The notes: generated by a model not told the origin, from the letters alone. Shown: positions 8,183-17,625, counted from the stretch's first letter. The stretch: 33,119 nt of DNA from CAZADH01 sp964483805 (GCA_964483805.1 CAZADH010000026.1:1-33119), one strand, 5' to 3'. Program-made: numbers and translations.

Positions 8183-8770
8183 ATGCGCCGTCTGTGGGTG
8201 ATCCTCATGGGTTGCCTGGTCTGGGCGCTGCTGGCGCCGGCAGCGGCGACCGCAGCCGCCCGGCCGATGATCGAGATCAAGGACGACAAGGCCGACACCG
8301 TGCGCGGACCCTCGATGGGCGCGGGCGGCCCGACGCTGAAGTTCAAGCGCGCGAGCGGGCCGATGGACTTCGGCGGGGAGATGTTTCACTGGGGATTGCG
8401 CATTTTCGGGGGCCGCCCCGATGATCCGCGTCTCGGCGTCGCCGGGAGCATCGGTATTCTCAACGGCAACAGCATGCGTCTGTCGGTCGGCATGGGCGGC
8501 ATCACCCTCGAGGACTACTACTGGCGCGACATGAACTTCAAATGGCGCGTCGGACTGGGCGGCGGCGGTTACGAACTGAAAACCATCGTCGGTCAGAAGA
8601 CCCTGGCGAAGGGCAACTTCACCTACTTCGAGCCGCAACTCGTCTGGGTGTTGCCCATCAAGCGATCGATTCATCTGGAGTTCAGCGCCGGGTATTTTTT
8701 CGCTGGGGTCCTGCCGGTCAAACTCGAAGGACTGACGCTCGAGGCCAACCTGCTCATCGGCCGCTTTTGA
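8183..8770 (+). CDS. Exported beta-rich protein of unknown function
   Basis: ATG at 8183 follows GGAGG (8173-8177) with five intervening bases. The 195-residue product has a clear signal peptide (RRLWVILMGCLVWALLAPAAATAAA, cleaved near residue 25). The rest is short alternating glycine-rich beta segments (GMGGITLEDYYWRD, WRVGLGGGGYELKTI, IHLEFSAGYFFAGVLPVKLEGLTLEANLLIGRF) ending in Phe. Alternating aromatics and a terminal Phe are typical of small outer-membrane beta-barrels, which is an inference. I recognise no family. It lies 71 bases before the phosphatase array on the same strand and could share its transcript. Confidence 0.7.
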   Translation: MRRLWVILMGCLVWALLAPAAATAAARPMIEIKDDKADTVRGPSMGAGGPTLKFKRASGPMDFGGEMFHWGLRIFGGRPDDPRLGVAGSIGILNGNSMRLSVGMGGITLEDYYWRDMNFKWRVGLGGGGYELKTIVGQKTLAKGNFTYFEPQLVWVLPIKRSIHLEFSAGYFFAGVLPVKLEGLTLEANLLIGRF

Positions 8771-8802
8771 TCGCGCCCGCGCGCGCCTGCACGCAGGTCT
8801 GA

Positions 8803-8814
8803 GACCGGCCGGTC
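8803..8814. promoter_or_regulatory. Twelve-base perfect palindrome before the phosphatase array
   Basis: GACCGGCCGGTC, 28 bases before the GTG of the first phosphatase and 32 after the previous stop codon, is a possible operator or weak hairpin. GAGA and TCTC flank it at unequal distances. No clear promoter hexamers are seen in this 71-base gap. Confidence 0.3.
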
Positions 8815-8841
8815 AAATCTCTTCTGCCTGAGGGCAAACCC

Positions 8842-11745
8842 GTGTTAGCATGGGCCATGCCCGGGCCGTCCGTCAACGAATACCCACGTTGCCGATGGGT
8901 GGTGTTCTGCCTCGTCTTCTACGGCATCCCGCTGTGGTTGGTCTGTGCCTTCGCAAACCAGGTCTGGATGCAGCGGAGCGCGGTCCGCCAACAACGCCTC
9001 GAAGAACGCCTCGAACGCACGATCTCGGCACTCGAAGCCTGGAAGGACACCAAGTCCTTCATGGCGGCTTTGTTGGGCGAGGTGCAGCAACGCGTCGAAC
9101 GCAGCGCCAATCCCGAGCGCACCCGGCGTCTGCTCGTCGCCCATCTCGACCGACGCTTCCCCGGGATCATGACGATCACCAGCCTGAACGAGCGTGGCGA
9201 GGTCGTTGCCGACGCCACCAACTGGAAACCGCCGCGCGTCGTGCTGCGCCGTCTGTCGGCCGACTACCGCCGCGCGGTGCAGGGCGACACCAGTGGTTGG
9301 CGCAAGAACTGGTCGATGTATTGTGCTTTTCTGGGCATGCTCCTGCGCTACCGCGAAACGCTGCACGGCGAGGTGATGCTGGCGTCCTACAATCCGGAAC
9401 GGGCGTTCGTCTACGTGGCGAAGCCGAACCGGCACGGCATGATGATCGTCCACTTCGCCCAGGTCGACGATTGGGAGGTCCTGGCCATGCGCGATCGCGC
9501 CCGGGCCATCAACCGGGTCACCCGCGGCATCCGCGTCGGCATGATCGATATCGAACAAGACTTGACGAAACTGACCGGATTCGGCGCCGACGTTCCGGAG
9601 CTGGGGCAGATGGTCGCCCGCTTCGAAACATCGCCAATGAGCATCATGCGCAGCGCCAACCGCATCTGGGCGCATCGCCTGGTCTCGCCCACCTCACGAC
9701 TGCTGGCTCTGGCCAAAGACCTCGATGACTCCGACGCCGACAAACCCCGTTTGCAATTGGTCGCCCTGGTGACCCTGGTGTTCGCCGTGCTGGCAGTCAT
9801 CACCTGGCTGGTCATGCTGGGCCGCTGGCCGCTGTATCTGTCGATCCGGGTCAAGCTGCTGGCGCTGTTTCTCTACATAGTCGGCCTGCCGCTGACGGCA
9901 ATGTCGATCAACGCCTTCAACTTTCTGGCCGAGCGCCGCACCGGCCTCGAGAATCAGGTGCACCTGGGCATGGAAAGCGCCCTGCACCTGTTCGACCAGC
10001 GTTTTCCCATCGGCGTCGGCGAGATGCAACAACAGATGCTGCAAACGCTCGGTGTCGTTCAGGCCACCGGCACCGAGATGCTCGAGGCAACCCGCGAGCG
10101 GTTGCGCTGGTTGCAGAAAACCATGCGCCCATCCGTCCTGCAACTGTTCGACCAGCGCGGGCGGCAGTTGTTCAACGACACCGATCGGGCGGAACGCAGT
10201 TCGGTGTTGTCGTTTTCAGACGTCAAGGTCATCTACGTGAATCTGCTGCGTTGTCTCAACGGCCAACCGGTCGACAACAGCGAACTGGGCGGCGGTGCCG
10301 GCGGATTTGCCGAGGGCAGTGGCAAAGCCGGGTTCGATCTGGGCGTGATCATGTCCGACATCGCCCGCGGTCTCAACAAGCTGACCGAGTTCAAGATCGG
10401 CGAAAACCGCTCATTGCAGGGGCTGATCCCACTGTTGGACGGCGCGGGAATCGCCCGGTTTCTTGCTGTCGTGGGCTGGAGCCGCAATCGGATCGAGCAC
10501 TTCTACACGTTGCGTTATCTCGGCCTCGCCCAGAAGCGGCTCGAGGACACGCGGCTCTTTGCCTGGAATCGGGGCCGCGAGTCCCGCAGCGTGCCGGCGC
10601 GGTCGCGGTGGCGCCGCCCGTTGGGCGATTTCCTCGAGAAACTCGCCGCGCAGACACAGACCATGCGCGGCCGCATCGTTCGGGGCGACGTCACCTGGCT
10701 GTTGACCGGGGTGCGCTGCCGCGAACTGGGCGATTACTGCCTCGTAGCCATCACCGCCGACCACAGCCTGCGTCGCGAAATCGGTGGCCTGCGCCGGCAG
10801 TACACCGTCATGAGCCTGGCCATGATTCTCATCGGTCTGAGCGTCGCCAACCTGCTGGCCCGCAAGTTCGTCGAACCGGTCGGACACCTGACACTGGGAG
10901 TCGCGGCTCTGCAGGATCGCCGCTTCGATCGGCGCATCGCCGTGCTCGATCGCGATGAACTGGGCGACCTGTCGACCACGTTCAACGCCATGATGGAAGG
11001 CATGGCCGATCTCGAGGTCGGCCGCATCGTTCAGGAGAGCCTGTTCCCACAGACCGCCGCCACGATCGACGCGTTGTCGGTGTATGGCAGTTGTCTGCCG
11101 GCGTCGCAGATGGGCGGCGATTACTACGACTACTTCCCCATCGGCGGGAACCGGGTGGCACTGTTGATCGGTGACGTTTCGGGCCACGGCGTGGCATCGG
11201 CGATGGTCATGGCCATGGCCAAGGCGATCGTGGCCCACATGTCGGAAAGCGAGATCGACCCGGCACGGGTGCTGGCGGCACTCAACACCGTAATACTACG
11301 TAATCTCAAACGCAGCCGCATGATGAGTTGCTTTTTCGCCATCATCGATCCGGCGACAGGGAAGATGTCGTGGTGCAACGCCGGCCACAACTACCCGTAC
11401 GTCGTGCGAGACCAGGGAATCGAAACCCTCGAGATGCGCAACTATCCGCTGGGCATGAGCGCGCGGCCGAAGTTCGCCAACGCCGAGACCGCGCTGCGTC
11501 CCGGCGATGTCGTACTGTTCTACACCGATGGCCTGATCGAAGCGCTCGGCCGCAACGGGGAACAGATCGGTTACGAACGTCTGCTCGCGGATCTGCCCGG
11601 CATGCGCCGGGCGACACCAGTCGACACGGAGGCGGCGATCCGCGAGTGGCACCGACAACTGGCGCAGCCTGGTCCGCAGGCCGATGACATCACCGTGGTG
11701 GTGGTCCAATGGCAAGCACCCGGCCCGGCAGAGGCAACGACGTGA
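8842..11745 (+). CDS. Membrane sensor PP2C phosphatase (SpoIIE/RsbU type), array member 1
   Basis: Starts at GTG 8842, with GAGGG at 8830-8834 seven bases upstream; 967 residues. Order: TM1 (about 19-39), extracytoplasmic domain 1 (40-303), TM2 (305-326), TM3 (336-356), extracytoplasmic domain 2 (360-650), TM4 (654-673), HAMP (674-725), then PP2C. Metal-binding motifs are intact: GGDYYD (758-763), GDVSGHG (777-783), NAGHN (846-850), TDG (895-897) and DD (948-949). Such enzymes dephosphorylate phosphoserine on anti-anti-sigma proteins in partner-switching pathways. No STAS or anti-sigma gene is in the window, so the substrate lies elsewhere. Two separate extracytoplasmic regions flanking a TM hairpin are unusual and suggest two inputs. 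The sensor domains match no family I can name. First gene of a coupled four-gene array. Confidence 0.9.
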   Translation: MLAWAMPGPSVNEYPRCRWVVFCLVFYGIPLWLVCAFANQVWMQRSAVRQQRLEERLERTISALEAWKDTKSFMAALLGEVQQRVERSANPERTRRLLVAHLDRRFPGIMTITSLNERGEVVADATNWKPPRVVLRRLSADYRRAVQGDTSGWRKNWSMYCAFLGMLLRYRETLHGEVMLASYNPERAFVYVAKPNRHGMMIVHFAQVDDWEVLAMRDRARAINRVTRGIRVGMIDIEQDLTKLTGFGADVPELGQMVARFETSPMSIMRSANRIWAHRLVSPTSRLLALAKDLDDSDADKPRLQLVALVTLVFAVLAVITWLVMLGRWPLYLSIRVKLLALFLYIVGLPLTAMSINAFNFLAERRTGLENQVHLGMESALHLFDQRFPIGVGEMQQQMLQTLGVVQATGTEMLEATRERLRWLQKTMRPSVLQLFDQRGRQLFNDTDRAERSSVLSFSDVKVIYVNLLRCLNGQPVDNSELGGGAGGFAEGSGKAGFDLGVIMSDIARGLNKLTEFKIGENRSLQGLIPLLDGAGIARFLAVVGWSRNRIEHFYTLRYLGLAQKRLEDTRLFAWNRGRESRSVPARSRWRRPLGDFLEKLAAQTQTMRGRIVRGDVTWLLTGVRCRELGDYCLVAITADHSLRREIGGLRRQYTVMSLAMILIGLSVANLLARKFVEPVGHLTLGVAALQDRRFDRRIAVLDRDELGDLSTTFNAMMEGMADLEVGRIVQESLFPQTAATIDALSVYGSCLPASQMGGDYYDYFPIGGNRVALLIGDVSGHGVASAMVMAMAKAIVAHMSESEIDPARVLAALNTVILRNLKRSRMMSCFFAIIDPATGKMSWCNAGHNYPYVVRDQGIETLEMRNYPLGMSARPKFANAETALRPGDVVLFYTDGLIEALGRNGEQIGYERLLADLPGMRRATPVDTEAAIREWHRQLAQPGPQADDITVVVVQWQAPGPAEATT
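11292..11302 (-). repeat. Dispersed palindrome copy, AATAC-TAC-GTA
   Basis: Lies in the PP2C domain of phosphatase 1, read as GTA ATA CTA CGT AAT codons. It is at the segment (ALNTVILRNLKRSRMM) homologous to the site at 17158-17170 in phosphatase 3, but shifted by a few bases and in another register. Confidence 0.5.
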
Positions 11746-14714
11746 GCCAGACCAGCAGCCCGCTGTCACCGGCGACGACGGTGCCCACGGCCGCCAACGT
11801 GCCGTCTCACGATTGGCGCGCCCGGGTACGCTGGCTGCTGTTTTCGCTGGTGTTTTTTGGCGTGCCGTTGTTGCTGGCCACCCATGCGTGCAATGTGTTC
11901 TGGAGCGCCGAGGAAGCCAACCGGCGCGACACCGTCGTGCGTCGCCTCGACCGGGTCATGGGCGTCTTCGATGCGGCCATCGAGCCCGAGCTCTACCTCG
12001 AGCAGCTCTTGCAGGAACTCGATTCACCGGGCGTCCTCGCGGCCGTCGCCAACGAGTTGCAGAAGGCCCGGCGACGGGCGATGCGCAAAGGTCGGCGGTC
12101 ACCGCGCGAGTTCGTGCAGGTGTGGCCGGCACTGCGCCGCAACCTGGCGCGCCGTTTTCCCGGCCTGTTTCAGTTTGTCATTTTCGACCACCGGGGCAAC
12201 GTGGTCCCTGAATTGTCGGACCGCATTGCCAGTACCACTCCCTATGAAGCGTTCTGGCGTGACACCACCCGCCAGGTTCTCAGCAAGACCAGCGACCTCA
12301 CCGACAACTACGACCGGTATCGCGCCTTGATCGGCCCGCTGCTGCGCACCCACGGCAATTTTCAGTTCGGCCTGAAACTGACCTCGTATCAGCAGCCGAA
12401 GAACTACCTGTTTGTCTCGGAACCGTCCCGGTCCCACTACAGCATCCTGTGCCATGTCAGGAAGGGCGCCGACTGGGACGGCATCGGCCTGCGCGACCGC
12501 GCAAGAGCATACAACATATTGCATGGCCCGATTCGTGCCGCCATCGTCGACAGCACGCGCAGCGAACCCTTTGCACCCGGGTGGTCTGCCGCCGAGGTCG
12601 CGGCGCTGCCTGAGGTGGTGCGCCTGTTTGGCAGCAATCCGAGCAATTATCTGCAATACGATGGGCGCTGGTGGTCGCAACGCGTGGTGTCGTCGACCAA
12701 CCGCGTGATCCTGGCCGTTGCCGACGTCTCGGCAGCGGCGCTCCAACAACGACGGGTGACGCTGGCACTGGGTATCAGCGCGTTGTTCGGCCTGTTGGCA
12801 TTGGGGGCCTGGCACCTCATGCTTGGCCCATGGTCGCCATACGTCTCGATTCGCGCCAAGCTCATGCTGCTGTTCCTCTTCGTGGTCGGCCTGCCGCTGT
12901 CGGTCATGGGCCTCGAGGCGTTCAACTACGTGCGGGAGCGGCGCCTGGGTCTCGAGAATCGCATCTGGCTCGAAAACGAGCGGGCGTTGTTGCTCTTCGA
13001 CCGCAAGCTGCCACTGATGTTGGGCGAGGCCCAACGCATCATGCGGCGCATCTTCCTGACTCCAATCGCCAACACCCAACGCTTCGTCGAGATCGCCATC
13101 CGCCGCGCTTTGCGCGCCCAGAGCTTGACCAGGTCGGGCACGGCCGAACTGATCGACGAACGCGGCAAGATGGTGATGCCCGAACCTCCGGGTGGCAACA
13201 GAGACGGCCGCAAAGCGATCTCGATGCTCAAGCAGGTTTATGTGCAGATTTCCCGCAGCCTGAACAATCAGGCGCCTGAGCTCAACGATCTCGCCTCGAC
13301 GCAGTTGTCGGCCATGGCTTCGGCGTTCGGCGTCGATGTCGAGTATCTCATCGCCGAGATCGCCCGCACGGTGACCCGCGTCATCGAGATGCGGCTGGCC
13401 GAGAAGCGGTCGGTGCAGGCCGTCTTCCCGCTCGCCGACAAGACCGGCTTTGTGCGCCTGATCGGCGTGTTTCACTGGCACCGGCCGACCATGGAACGCA
13501 GTTACGTGAAACGCCATCTGACGCGCGCCGCCCGCCAGTTGACCGACACCGAGTTCTATGCCGACAGCCGTCGCCCCGGCGACTGCCACCCGTTCAACTT
13601 CCGCTTTCGCAGCGAACTGGGCCCCTTCATTCGCACGTTGCAGTCGCAGACCGGCACGTTGCGCGGGCGGATCCGGATCAAGGGCGAAGAGTACCTGCTC
13701 ACCGGCGTGCGTGGCCAGGAGCTGGTCGAGTTTTCGTTCGTGGCAATGACCTCCTGCCGCCGGGTCCACGAGGAAGTCGACCTGCTGGTGTGGCAGATCG
13801 GGGTCGGCAGTCTGGTCATGATTATGATCAGCATCACCGTCGGTGCCTTCCTGGCCCGCAAGTTCCTCACCCCGATCGGCGAACTGGCAAGCGGCATGAA
13901 GGCGCTCAACGAACGCCGCTTCGAGGTGCGCGTCCAGGTGCTCGATCGCGACGAGTTCGGCGACCTGTCGCAAGCCTTCAATGCGATGATCGAGGGCATG
14001 GGCGATCTCGAGGTGGCGCGCGTCATTCAGGAAAGCCTGTTCCCGCGGGATGCGCTGCAGGTCGGCAACACGGGCATCTTCGGGACCTGCGTACCGGCGA
14101 GTCAGGTGGGGGGCGACTATTTCGACTACTTCGCGTTGCCGGGCGAGCGCCTCGGCGTGTTGATCGGCGATGTCTCGGGCCACGGTGTCGGCGCGGCGAT
14201 GGTCATGTCGATGGCCAAAGGTATGGTGTCGCACGTGGCCGAGGCAGCGGCCGAACCGAATCACGTGCTCGACATGATCAACAAAGTCTTGTTCAAGACC
14301 CTCAAGCGGTCGCGCATGATGTCGTGTCTCTATGCCGTCATCGAACCGGCCAACCGTCGCCTGATCTTCAGCAACGGCGGCCACAACGACCCATATCTGG
14401 TGCGCAACGGCACGGTGTCGCCGATCGAACTGCACAATTTCCCGCTGGGGTCGCGCAGCAAGGCGGTGTACAAGAACGCCACCCTCGACCTGCAACCCGG
14501 CGACCGCGTGCTGTTCTACACCGACGGTTTCGTCGAAGCGTTCGCCAAGAACGGCCAGCAGATCGGCTATGAGCGCGTGCAGGCGGTGTTGCCGCAACTG
14601 GCCGGCCAGACCCCGCGCGCCGGCGAGGCGCTCCTGCGCACGTGGTTCTACGAACTGGCGGCTCCCGGCCCACAGGCGGACGACATCACCGTGCTCGTCC
14701 TCGCCCATGACTGA
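11742..14714 (+). CDS. Membrane sensor PP2C phosphatase (SpoIIE/RsbU type), array member 2
   Basis: GTG at 11742 overlaps the previous stop as GTGA, with GAGG at 11731-11734 seven bases upstream. The ATG at 11709 is an unneeded in-frame extension. The 990-residue product has TM1 at about 31-53, domain 1 to about 338, TM2 339-361, TM3 372-391, domain 2 to about 683, TM4 684-704, HAMP 705-757 and PP2C from about 763. GGDYFD (790-795), GDVSGHG (809-815), TDG (927-929) and DD (980-981) are intact. Overlapping start and stop codons imply translational coupling, so members are made in linked amounts. The phosphatase end is closely similar to member 1 while the extracytoplasmic domains diverge, suggesting duplication followed by change of ligand. 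Substrate unknown. Confidence 0.9.
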   Translation: MSQTSSPLSPATTVPTAANVPSHDWRARVRWLLFSLVFFGVPLLLATHACNVFWSAEEANRRDTVVRRLDRVMGVFDAAIEPELYLEQLLQELDSPGVLAAVANELQKARRRAMRKGRRSPREFVQVWPALRRNLARRFPGLFQFVIFDHRGNVVPELSDRIASTTPYEAFWRDTTRQVLSKTSDLTDNYDRYRALIGPLLRTHGNFQFGLKLTSYQQPKNYLFVSEPSRSHYSILCHVRKGADWDGIGLRDRARAYNILHGPIRAAIVDSTRSEPFAPGWSAAEVAALPEVVRLFGSNPSNYLQYDGRWWSQRVVSSTNRVILAVADVSAAALQQRRVTLALGISALFGLLALGAWHLMLGPWSPYVSIRAKLMLLFLFVVGLPLSVMGLEAFNYVRERRLGLENRIWLENERALLLFDRKLPLMLGEAQRIMRRIFLTPIANTQRFVEIAIRRALRAQSLTRSGTAELIDERGKMVMPEPPGGNRDGRKAISMLKQVYVQISRSLNNQAPELNDLASTQLSAMASAFGVDVEYLIAEIARTVTRVIEMRLAEKRSVQAVFPLADKTGFVRLIGVFHWHRPTMERSYVKRHLTRAARQLTDTEFYADSRRPGDCHPFNFRFRSELGPFIRTLQSQTGTLRGRIRIKGEEYLLTGVRGQELVEFSFVAMTSCRRVHEEVDLLVWQIGVGSLVMIMISITVGAFLARKFLTPIGELASGMKALNERRFEVRVQVLDRDEFGDLSQAFNAMIEGMGDLEVARVIQESLFPRDALQVGNTGIFGTCVPASQVGGDYFDYFALPGERLGVLIGDVSGHGVGAAMVMSMAKGMVSHVAEAAAEPNHVLDMINKVLFKTLKRSRMMSCLYAVIEPANRRLIFSNGGHNDPYLVRNGTVSPIELHNFPLGSRSKAVYKNATLDLQPGDRVLFYTDGFVEAFAKNGQQIGYERVQAVLPQLAGQTPRAGEALLRTWFYELAAPGPQADDITVLVLAHD

Positions 14715-16458
14715 AATACCGCGTATTTCAGCGCCCGAGTATCCCCGTCTGCGCTGGGCGGTGGCCTGTTTCGTGTTCTTTGGCGTGCCCCTGCTGCTTG
14801 CCGGCATGGCGCTGCAGCAGATCTGGCACGAGGCAGAACAGCAGCGCACGGCCCGCCAGGTGCAACAACTCGAACAATTGTTGTCGGGTCTCGAGAAGTG
14901 GCGGGAGCCAACGAACTTCCTCAAGGTGGTGCTTGCCGAGGCAAACCAGCAGGTGTTTGGCAGTGCGCATCCCCAACAGACGTTCGCCGCGGTCCGTCGC
15001 CATCTGCAGCACCGATTCCCGGGGGTCTTCGAGTTCGTCTTCCTCGACGGCACCGGGCGGGTGGTCCCCGAGGTTTCCGATGGCCGCCCGCCGCGACGTA
15101 TCCTCTCGAGGCTGTGGCAGACGGTCACGCAATACTATGTCAATCGTTCGTATTACAAAGACCTGCTGACCCGCGACTTCCCCATGTTTCGCGCGTATCT
15201 CGGCTCGACCATCTCTCCGCGCGCCAGTTTTCCCAGTGGGTTCTCGCTGTCGTCGTACAAAGAGCGCCGGCACCAGGTCTATCTCTCGCCGACCCATCGC
15301 AGCGGCATGTTCATCGCCCACATGAACCGGGTGCCGCAGTGGTCGATCATCGGCTTGCACGACCAGGTCGCCCGTATCAACGCCCAGTCGTCGCCGTTTC
15401 GCGTGGGTCTGCATGACGTGCGCTGGCCGCTCGCTTCGGTGGCCGCCGAGATCGGCCCACGCGGTGGCGATCTGGGCGAGGTGGTGAAGGCGTTCGAGAG
15501 CAGTCCCCACGGGCATCTGTTCATCAACGGCCACTGGTGGGCCCAGCGCATCATCCGCGCTTCGACGCGGCTCTTTGCCGTGTACGACCACCGCCACCCG
15601 GCGGCGGCACAACCGCAGTCTTTGAAATACATCGTATTTGCATCATTGCTGTTGGTGTTTTTCACCCTCTCGTGGCTGGCGTGGCAGGTCATGAGCGGCC
15701 GTTGGGCGCTCTATCTGTCGATCCGCGCCAAACTATTGGCGTTGTTCGCTTACACAGCCGGCCTGCCCCTGGCGGTCATGGGGATCACCGGTCACAGTTA
15801 CCTGGGCGAACGCCGCGCCGTGCTCGAAAACCAGGTGTTTCGCAGTACCGAAGAGGCCCTGCTGCAGTTCGACAAGAACATGCCCGGGAGCCTGGGCGAA
15901 ATCGAAGCGGCCATCGACGCGGTCATGGGCCAGCAGGCACCTGCCCACCGGCCGATCATGGACGTCGCCAAGGAGCGCATGCAACGCGTAACCGACCGGT
16001 TCGCCCCATCGATGTGCGAACTGATCGGCGAGGATGGCGAGCGCCGCTGGCGCGCCGTCGTCACCCCCAACGATTTCAATGTTCCGCTCAAGATGCTCAA
16101 GAACGTGGTCGTCAACATCATGCGCAGCCTCAACACCCAGGAAGAGCCCGACATGGAAGACGTCTCGGGCAGCGCGCTGTTCTCGGGGCTGGCGACGGTC
16201 AGCGGCATGGATCCGCAAGGAATGTTTTCAGACCTGGCCCGGCAACTTCGCCAGTTTGCCGAGTTCCGCTTTGGGCCACGGTCCAGCGTCGCCTGCCTGT
16301 ACCCGGTGCTCGATGCGCGCAGTCGCGCTCCGTTTCTCGCGATGTTCGCCTGGCGACGCGAGCTGTTGGAGCGTCGCTACGTCAAGAAGTCGCTCAAACC
16401 GATGTGCAAACAACTGACCGACACCGAGGTGTTCGCCTACAACGACGAGTATAGATAA
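14707..16458 (+). CDS. Membrane sensor PP2C phosphatase array member 3, 5' part ending at an in-frame TAA
   Basis: ATG at 14707 overlaps the end of member 2 by eight bases; no strong ribosome binding site is present, so coupling is likely. The 583 residues cover TM1 (about 18-37), extracytoplasmic domain 1, TM2 (305-325), TM3 (about 340-358) and nearly all of domain 2. Translation then meets TAA at 16456-16458. The next codons in the same frame continue the alignment with the paralogues (CPSEF...VKERIVRGGTVYLVTGVRG matches the RGRI...YLLTGVRG block of member 2). As translated, the product lacks TM4, HAMP and the phosphatase domain. Reading through the stop would give about 971 residues, the normal length of the array. 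Nonsense mutation, readthrough or sequencing error are all possible. Confidence 0.8.
   Translation: MTEIPRISAPEYPRLRWAVACFVFFGVPLLLAGMALQQIWHEAEQQRTARQVQQLEQLLSGLEKWREPTNFLKVVLAEANQQVFGSAHPQQTFAAVRRHLQHRFPGVFEFVFLDGTGRVVPEVSDGRPPRRILSRLWQTVTQYYVNRSYYKDLLTRDFPMFRAYLGSTISPRASFPSGFSLSSYKERRHQVYLSPTHRSGMFIAHMNRVPQWSIIGLHDQVARINAQSSPFRVGLHDVRWPLASVAAEIGPRGGDLGEVVKAFESSPHGHLFINGHWWAQRIIRASTRLFAVYDHRHPAAAQPQSLKYIVFASLLLVFFTLSWLAWQVMSGRWALYLSIRAKLLALFAYTAGLPLAVMGITGHSYLGERRAVLENQVFRSTEEALLQFDKNMPGSLGEIEAAIDAVMGQQAPAHRPIMDVAKERMQRVTDRFAPSMCELIGEDGERRWRAVVTPNDFNVPLKMLKNVVVNIMRSLNTQEEPDMEDVSGSALFSGLATVSGMDPQGMFSDLARQLRQFAEFRFGPRSSVACLYPVLDARSRAPFLAMFAWRRELLERRYVKKSLKPMCKQLTDTEVFAYNDEYR
14711..14731. repeat. 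Dispersed palindrome copy at the junction of phosphatases 2 and 3
   Basis: The longest dyad of the set: nine-base arms CTGAAATAC and GTATTTCAG around CGC. It covers the stop codon of member 2 and codons 2-9 of member 3. As RNA it can form a nine-base-pair stem just behind the start codon. Confidence 0.75.
15625..15639. repeat. Dispersed palindrome copy, AAATAC-ATC-GTATTT
   Basis: Perfect six-base arms at the start of TM2 of phosphatase 3, in frame as Lys-Tyr-Ile-Val-Phe. The copy at 18534-18544 lies at the homologous place in phosphatase 4. Confidence 0.65.
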
Positions 16459-16494
16459 CACTCCTGTCCGTCCGAGTTCAGCTACTCTCGCCTG

Positions 16495-17625
16495 GTGGTC
16501 CCGATCCAGGCTCGCCTGAAACTACGCAATCAAACGGTCAAAGAACGAATCGTGCGCGGCGGCACGGTGTATCTCGTCACCGGGGTGCGCGGCGTCGAGT
16601 TGTCGGAGTATCACCTTATTGCCGTGACGCGCGACGACCTGATCCGGGCCGAGCTGACCCGCATCCGCTGGTCACTGGGGTCGATGGCGCTGGGCATGCT
16701 CGCCATCGCGCTCTCGGTGGGCGCCACCCTCGCCCGCAGCTTCCTGGGGCCGGTCGGCAACCTCTCGCTCGGCGTCGCCGCACTGCGCAGCCGCCAGTTC
16801 GACCGGCGCGTGCCCGTCCTCGACCGCGATGAATTGGGCGATCTGGCCGCCACCTTCAACGAAATGATGGAAGGCCTCGCCGATCTCGAGGTCGCCCGCA
16901 TCGTGCAGGAAAGCCTGTTCCCCAACACGGCCCTGACGGCGCCGGGTGCCACGGTGTTCGGCTCGTGTCTGCCGGCAGCCCAGGTCGGCGGTGATTATTA
17001 CGACTACTTCACGCTTCCCGGCGACCGTCTGGCCATCATCATCGGCGACGTGTCGGGCCACGGGGTCGGCGCCGCCATGGTCATGGCCATGGCCAAAGCC
17101 CTGTTCGCTCTCGAGGTCGCCGCCGAGACCGATCCGGCACAACTGCTCGGACGTATTAACAACGTATTTCTTGCGACCATCAAGCGCAAGAAGATGATGA
17201 CCTGTTTCTTCGCGCTGTGCGAGCTGCGCACCGGCCGGATGTTCGTCAGCAATGCCGGGCACAACCCGCCGCTGCTCGTGCGCGGCACCACGGTCACCAT
17301 GCTCGAACTGAACCAGGCCCCGCTTGGCATCCGGGCACGCCCGAACTACAAGAATGCCGAGTTCATGCTCGAGCCGGGCGACACCGTGCTGTTCTACACC
17401 GACGGGCTGGTCGAGGCCGTCGGCCACGACGGCACGCAACTGGGCACCAGCGAACTCATGGCCCGACTGCCGGCCATGCTCGGCTCCGATCCACAGGCCA
17501 CGGAAGGCGCGTTGCGCGCCTGGCACAACCGGGTCGTCCGGCCCGGGCCCCAGGACGACGACATCTCGCTGGTCGTGCTGCAACTGGCGCAGGACCGGCC
17601 GCCGATGCCGGCATCGCCACCGTGA
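16495..17625 (+). CDS. Membrane sensor PP2C phosphatase array member 3, 3' part (TM4-HAMP-PP2C)
   Basis: This open frame is in phase with the 5' part and directly continues it after the TAA at 16456. Its first GTG (16495) has no ribosome binding site, so a separate start is doubtful. From that GTG it has 376 residues: the end of extracytoplasmic domain 2, TM4 (about 59-80), HAMP (81-132) and a PP2C domain. The metal motifs are intact: GGDYYD (165-170), GDVSGHG (184-190), NAGHN, TDGL and a DDD near the end. The catalytic half has not decayed, arguing that the stop is recent, is read through, or is an error. It ends with TGA overlapping the GTG of member 4. Confidence 0.8.
   Translation: MVPIQARLKLRNQTVKERIVRGGTVYLVTGVRGVELSEYHLIAVTRDDLIRAELTRIRWSLGSMALGMLAIALSVGATLARSFLGPVGNLSLGVAALRSRQFDRRVPVLDRDELGDLAATFNEMMEGLADLEVARIVQESLFPNTALTAPGATVFGSCLPAAQVGGDYYDYFTLPGDRLAIIIGDVSGHGVGAAMVMAMAKALFALEVAAETDPAQLLGRINNVFLATIKRKKMMTCFFALCELRTGRMFVSNAGHNPPLLVRGTTVTMLELNQAPLGIRARPNYKNAEFMLEPGDTVLFYTDGLVEAVGHDGTQLGTSELMARLPAMLGSDPQATEGALRAWHNRVVRPGPQDDDISLVVLQLAQDRPPMPASPP

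Noticed and set aside
12099..15128. A 1009-residue open frame on the minus strand opposite the phosphatases
   Set aside because: High third-position GC leaves antisense frames open. The translation is low-complexity (His, Asp, Gln and Arg rich), has no domain, and lies opposite clear PP2C genes.
16495..16500. Independent start for the 3' half of phosphatase 3
   Set aside because: No Shine-Dalgarno sequence precedes the GTG, and homology to the paralogues begins upstream of it, directly after the TAA.
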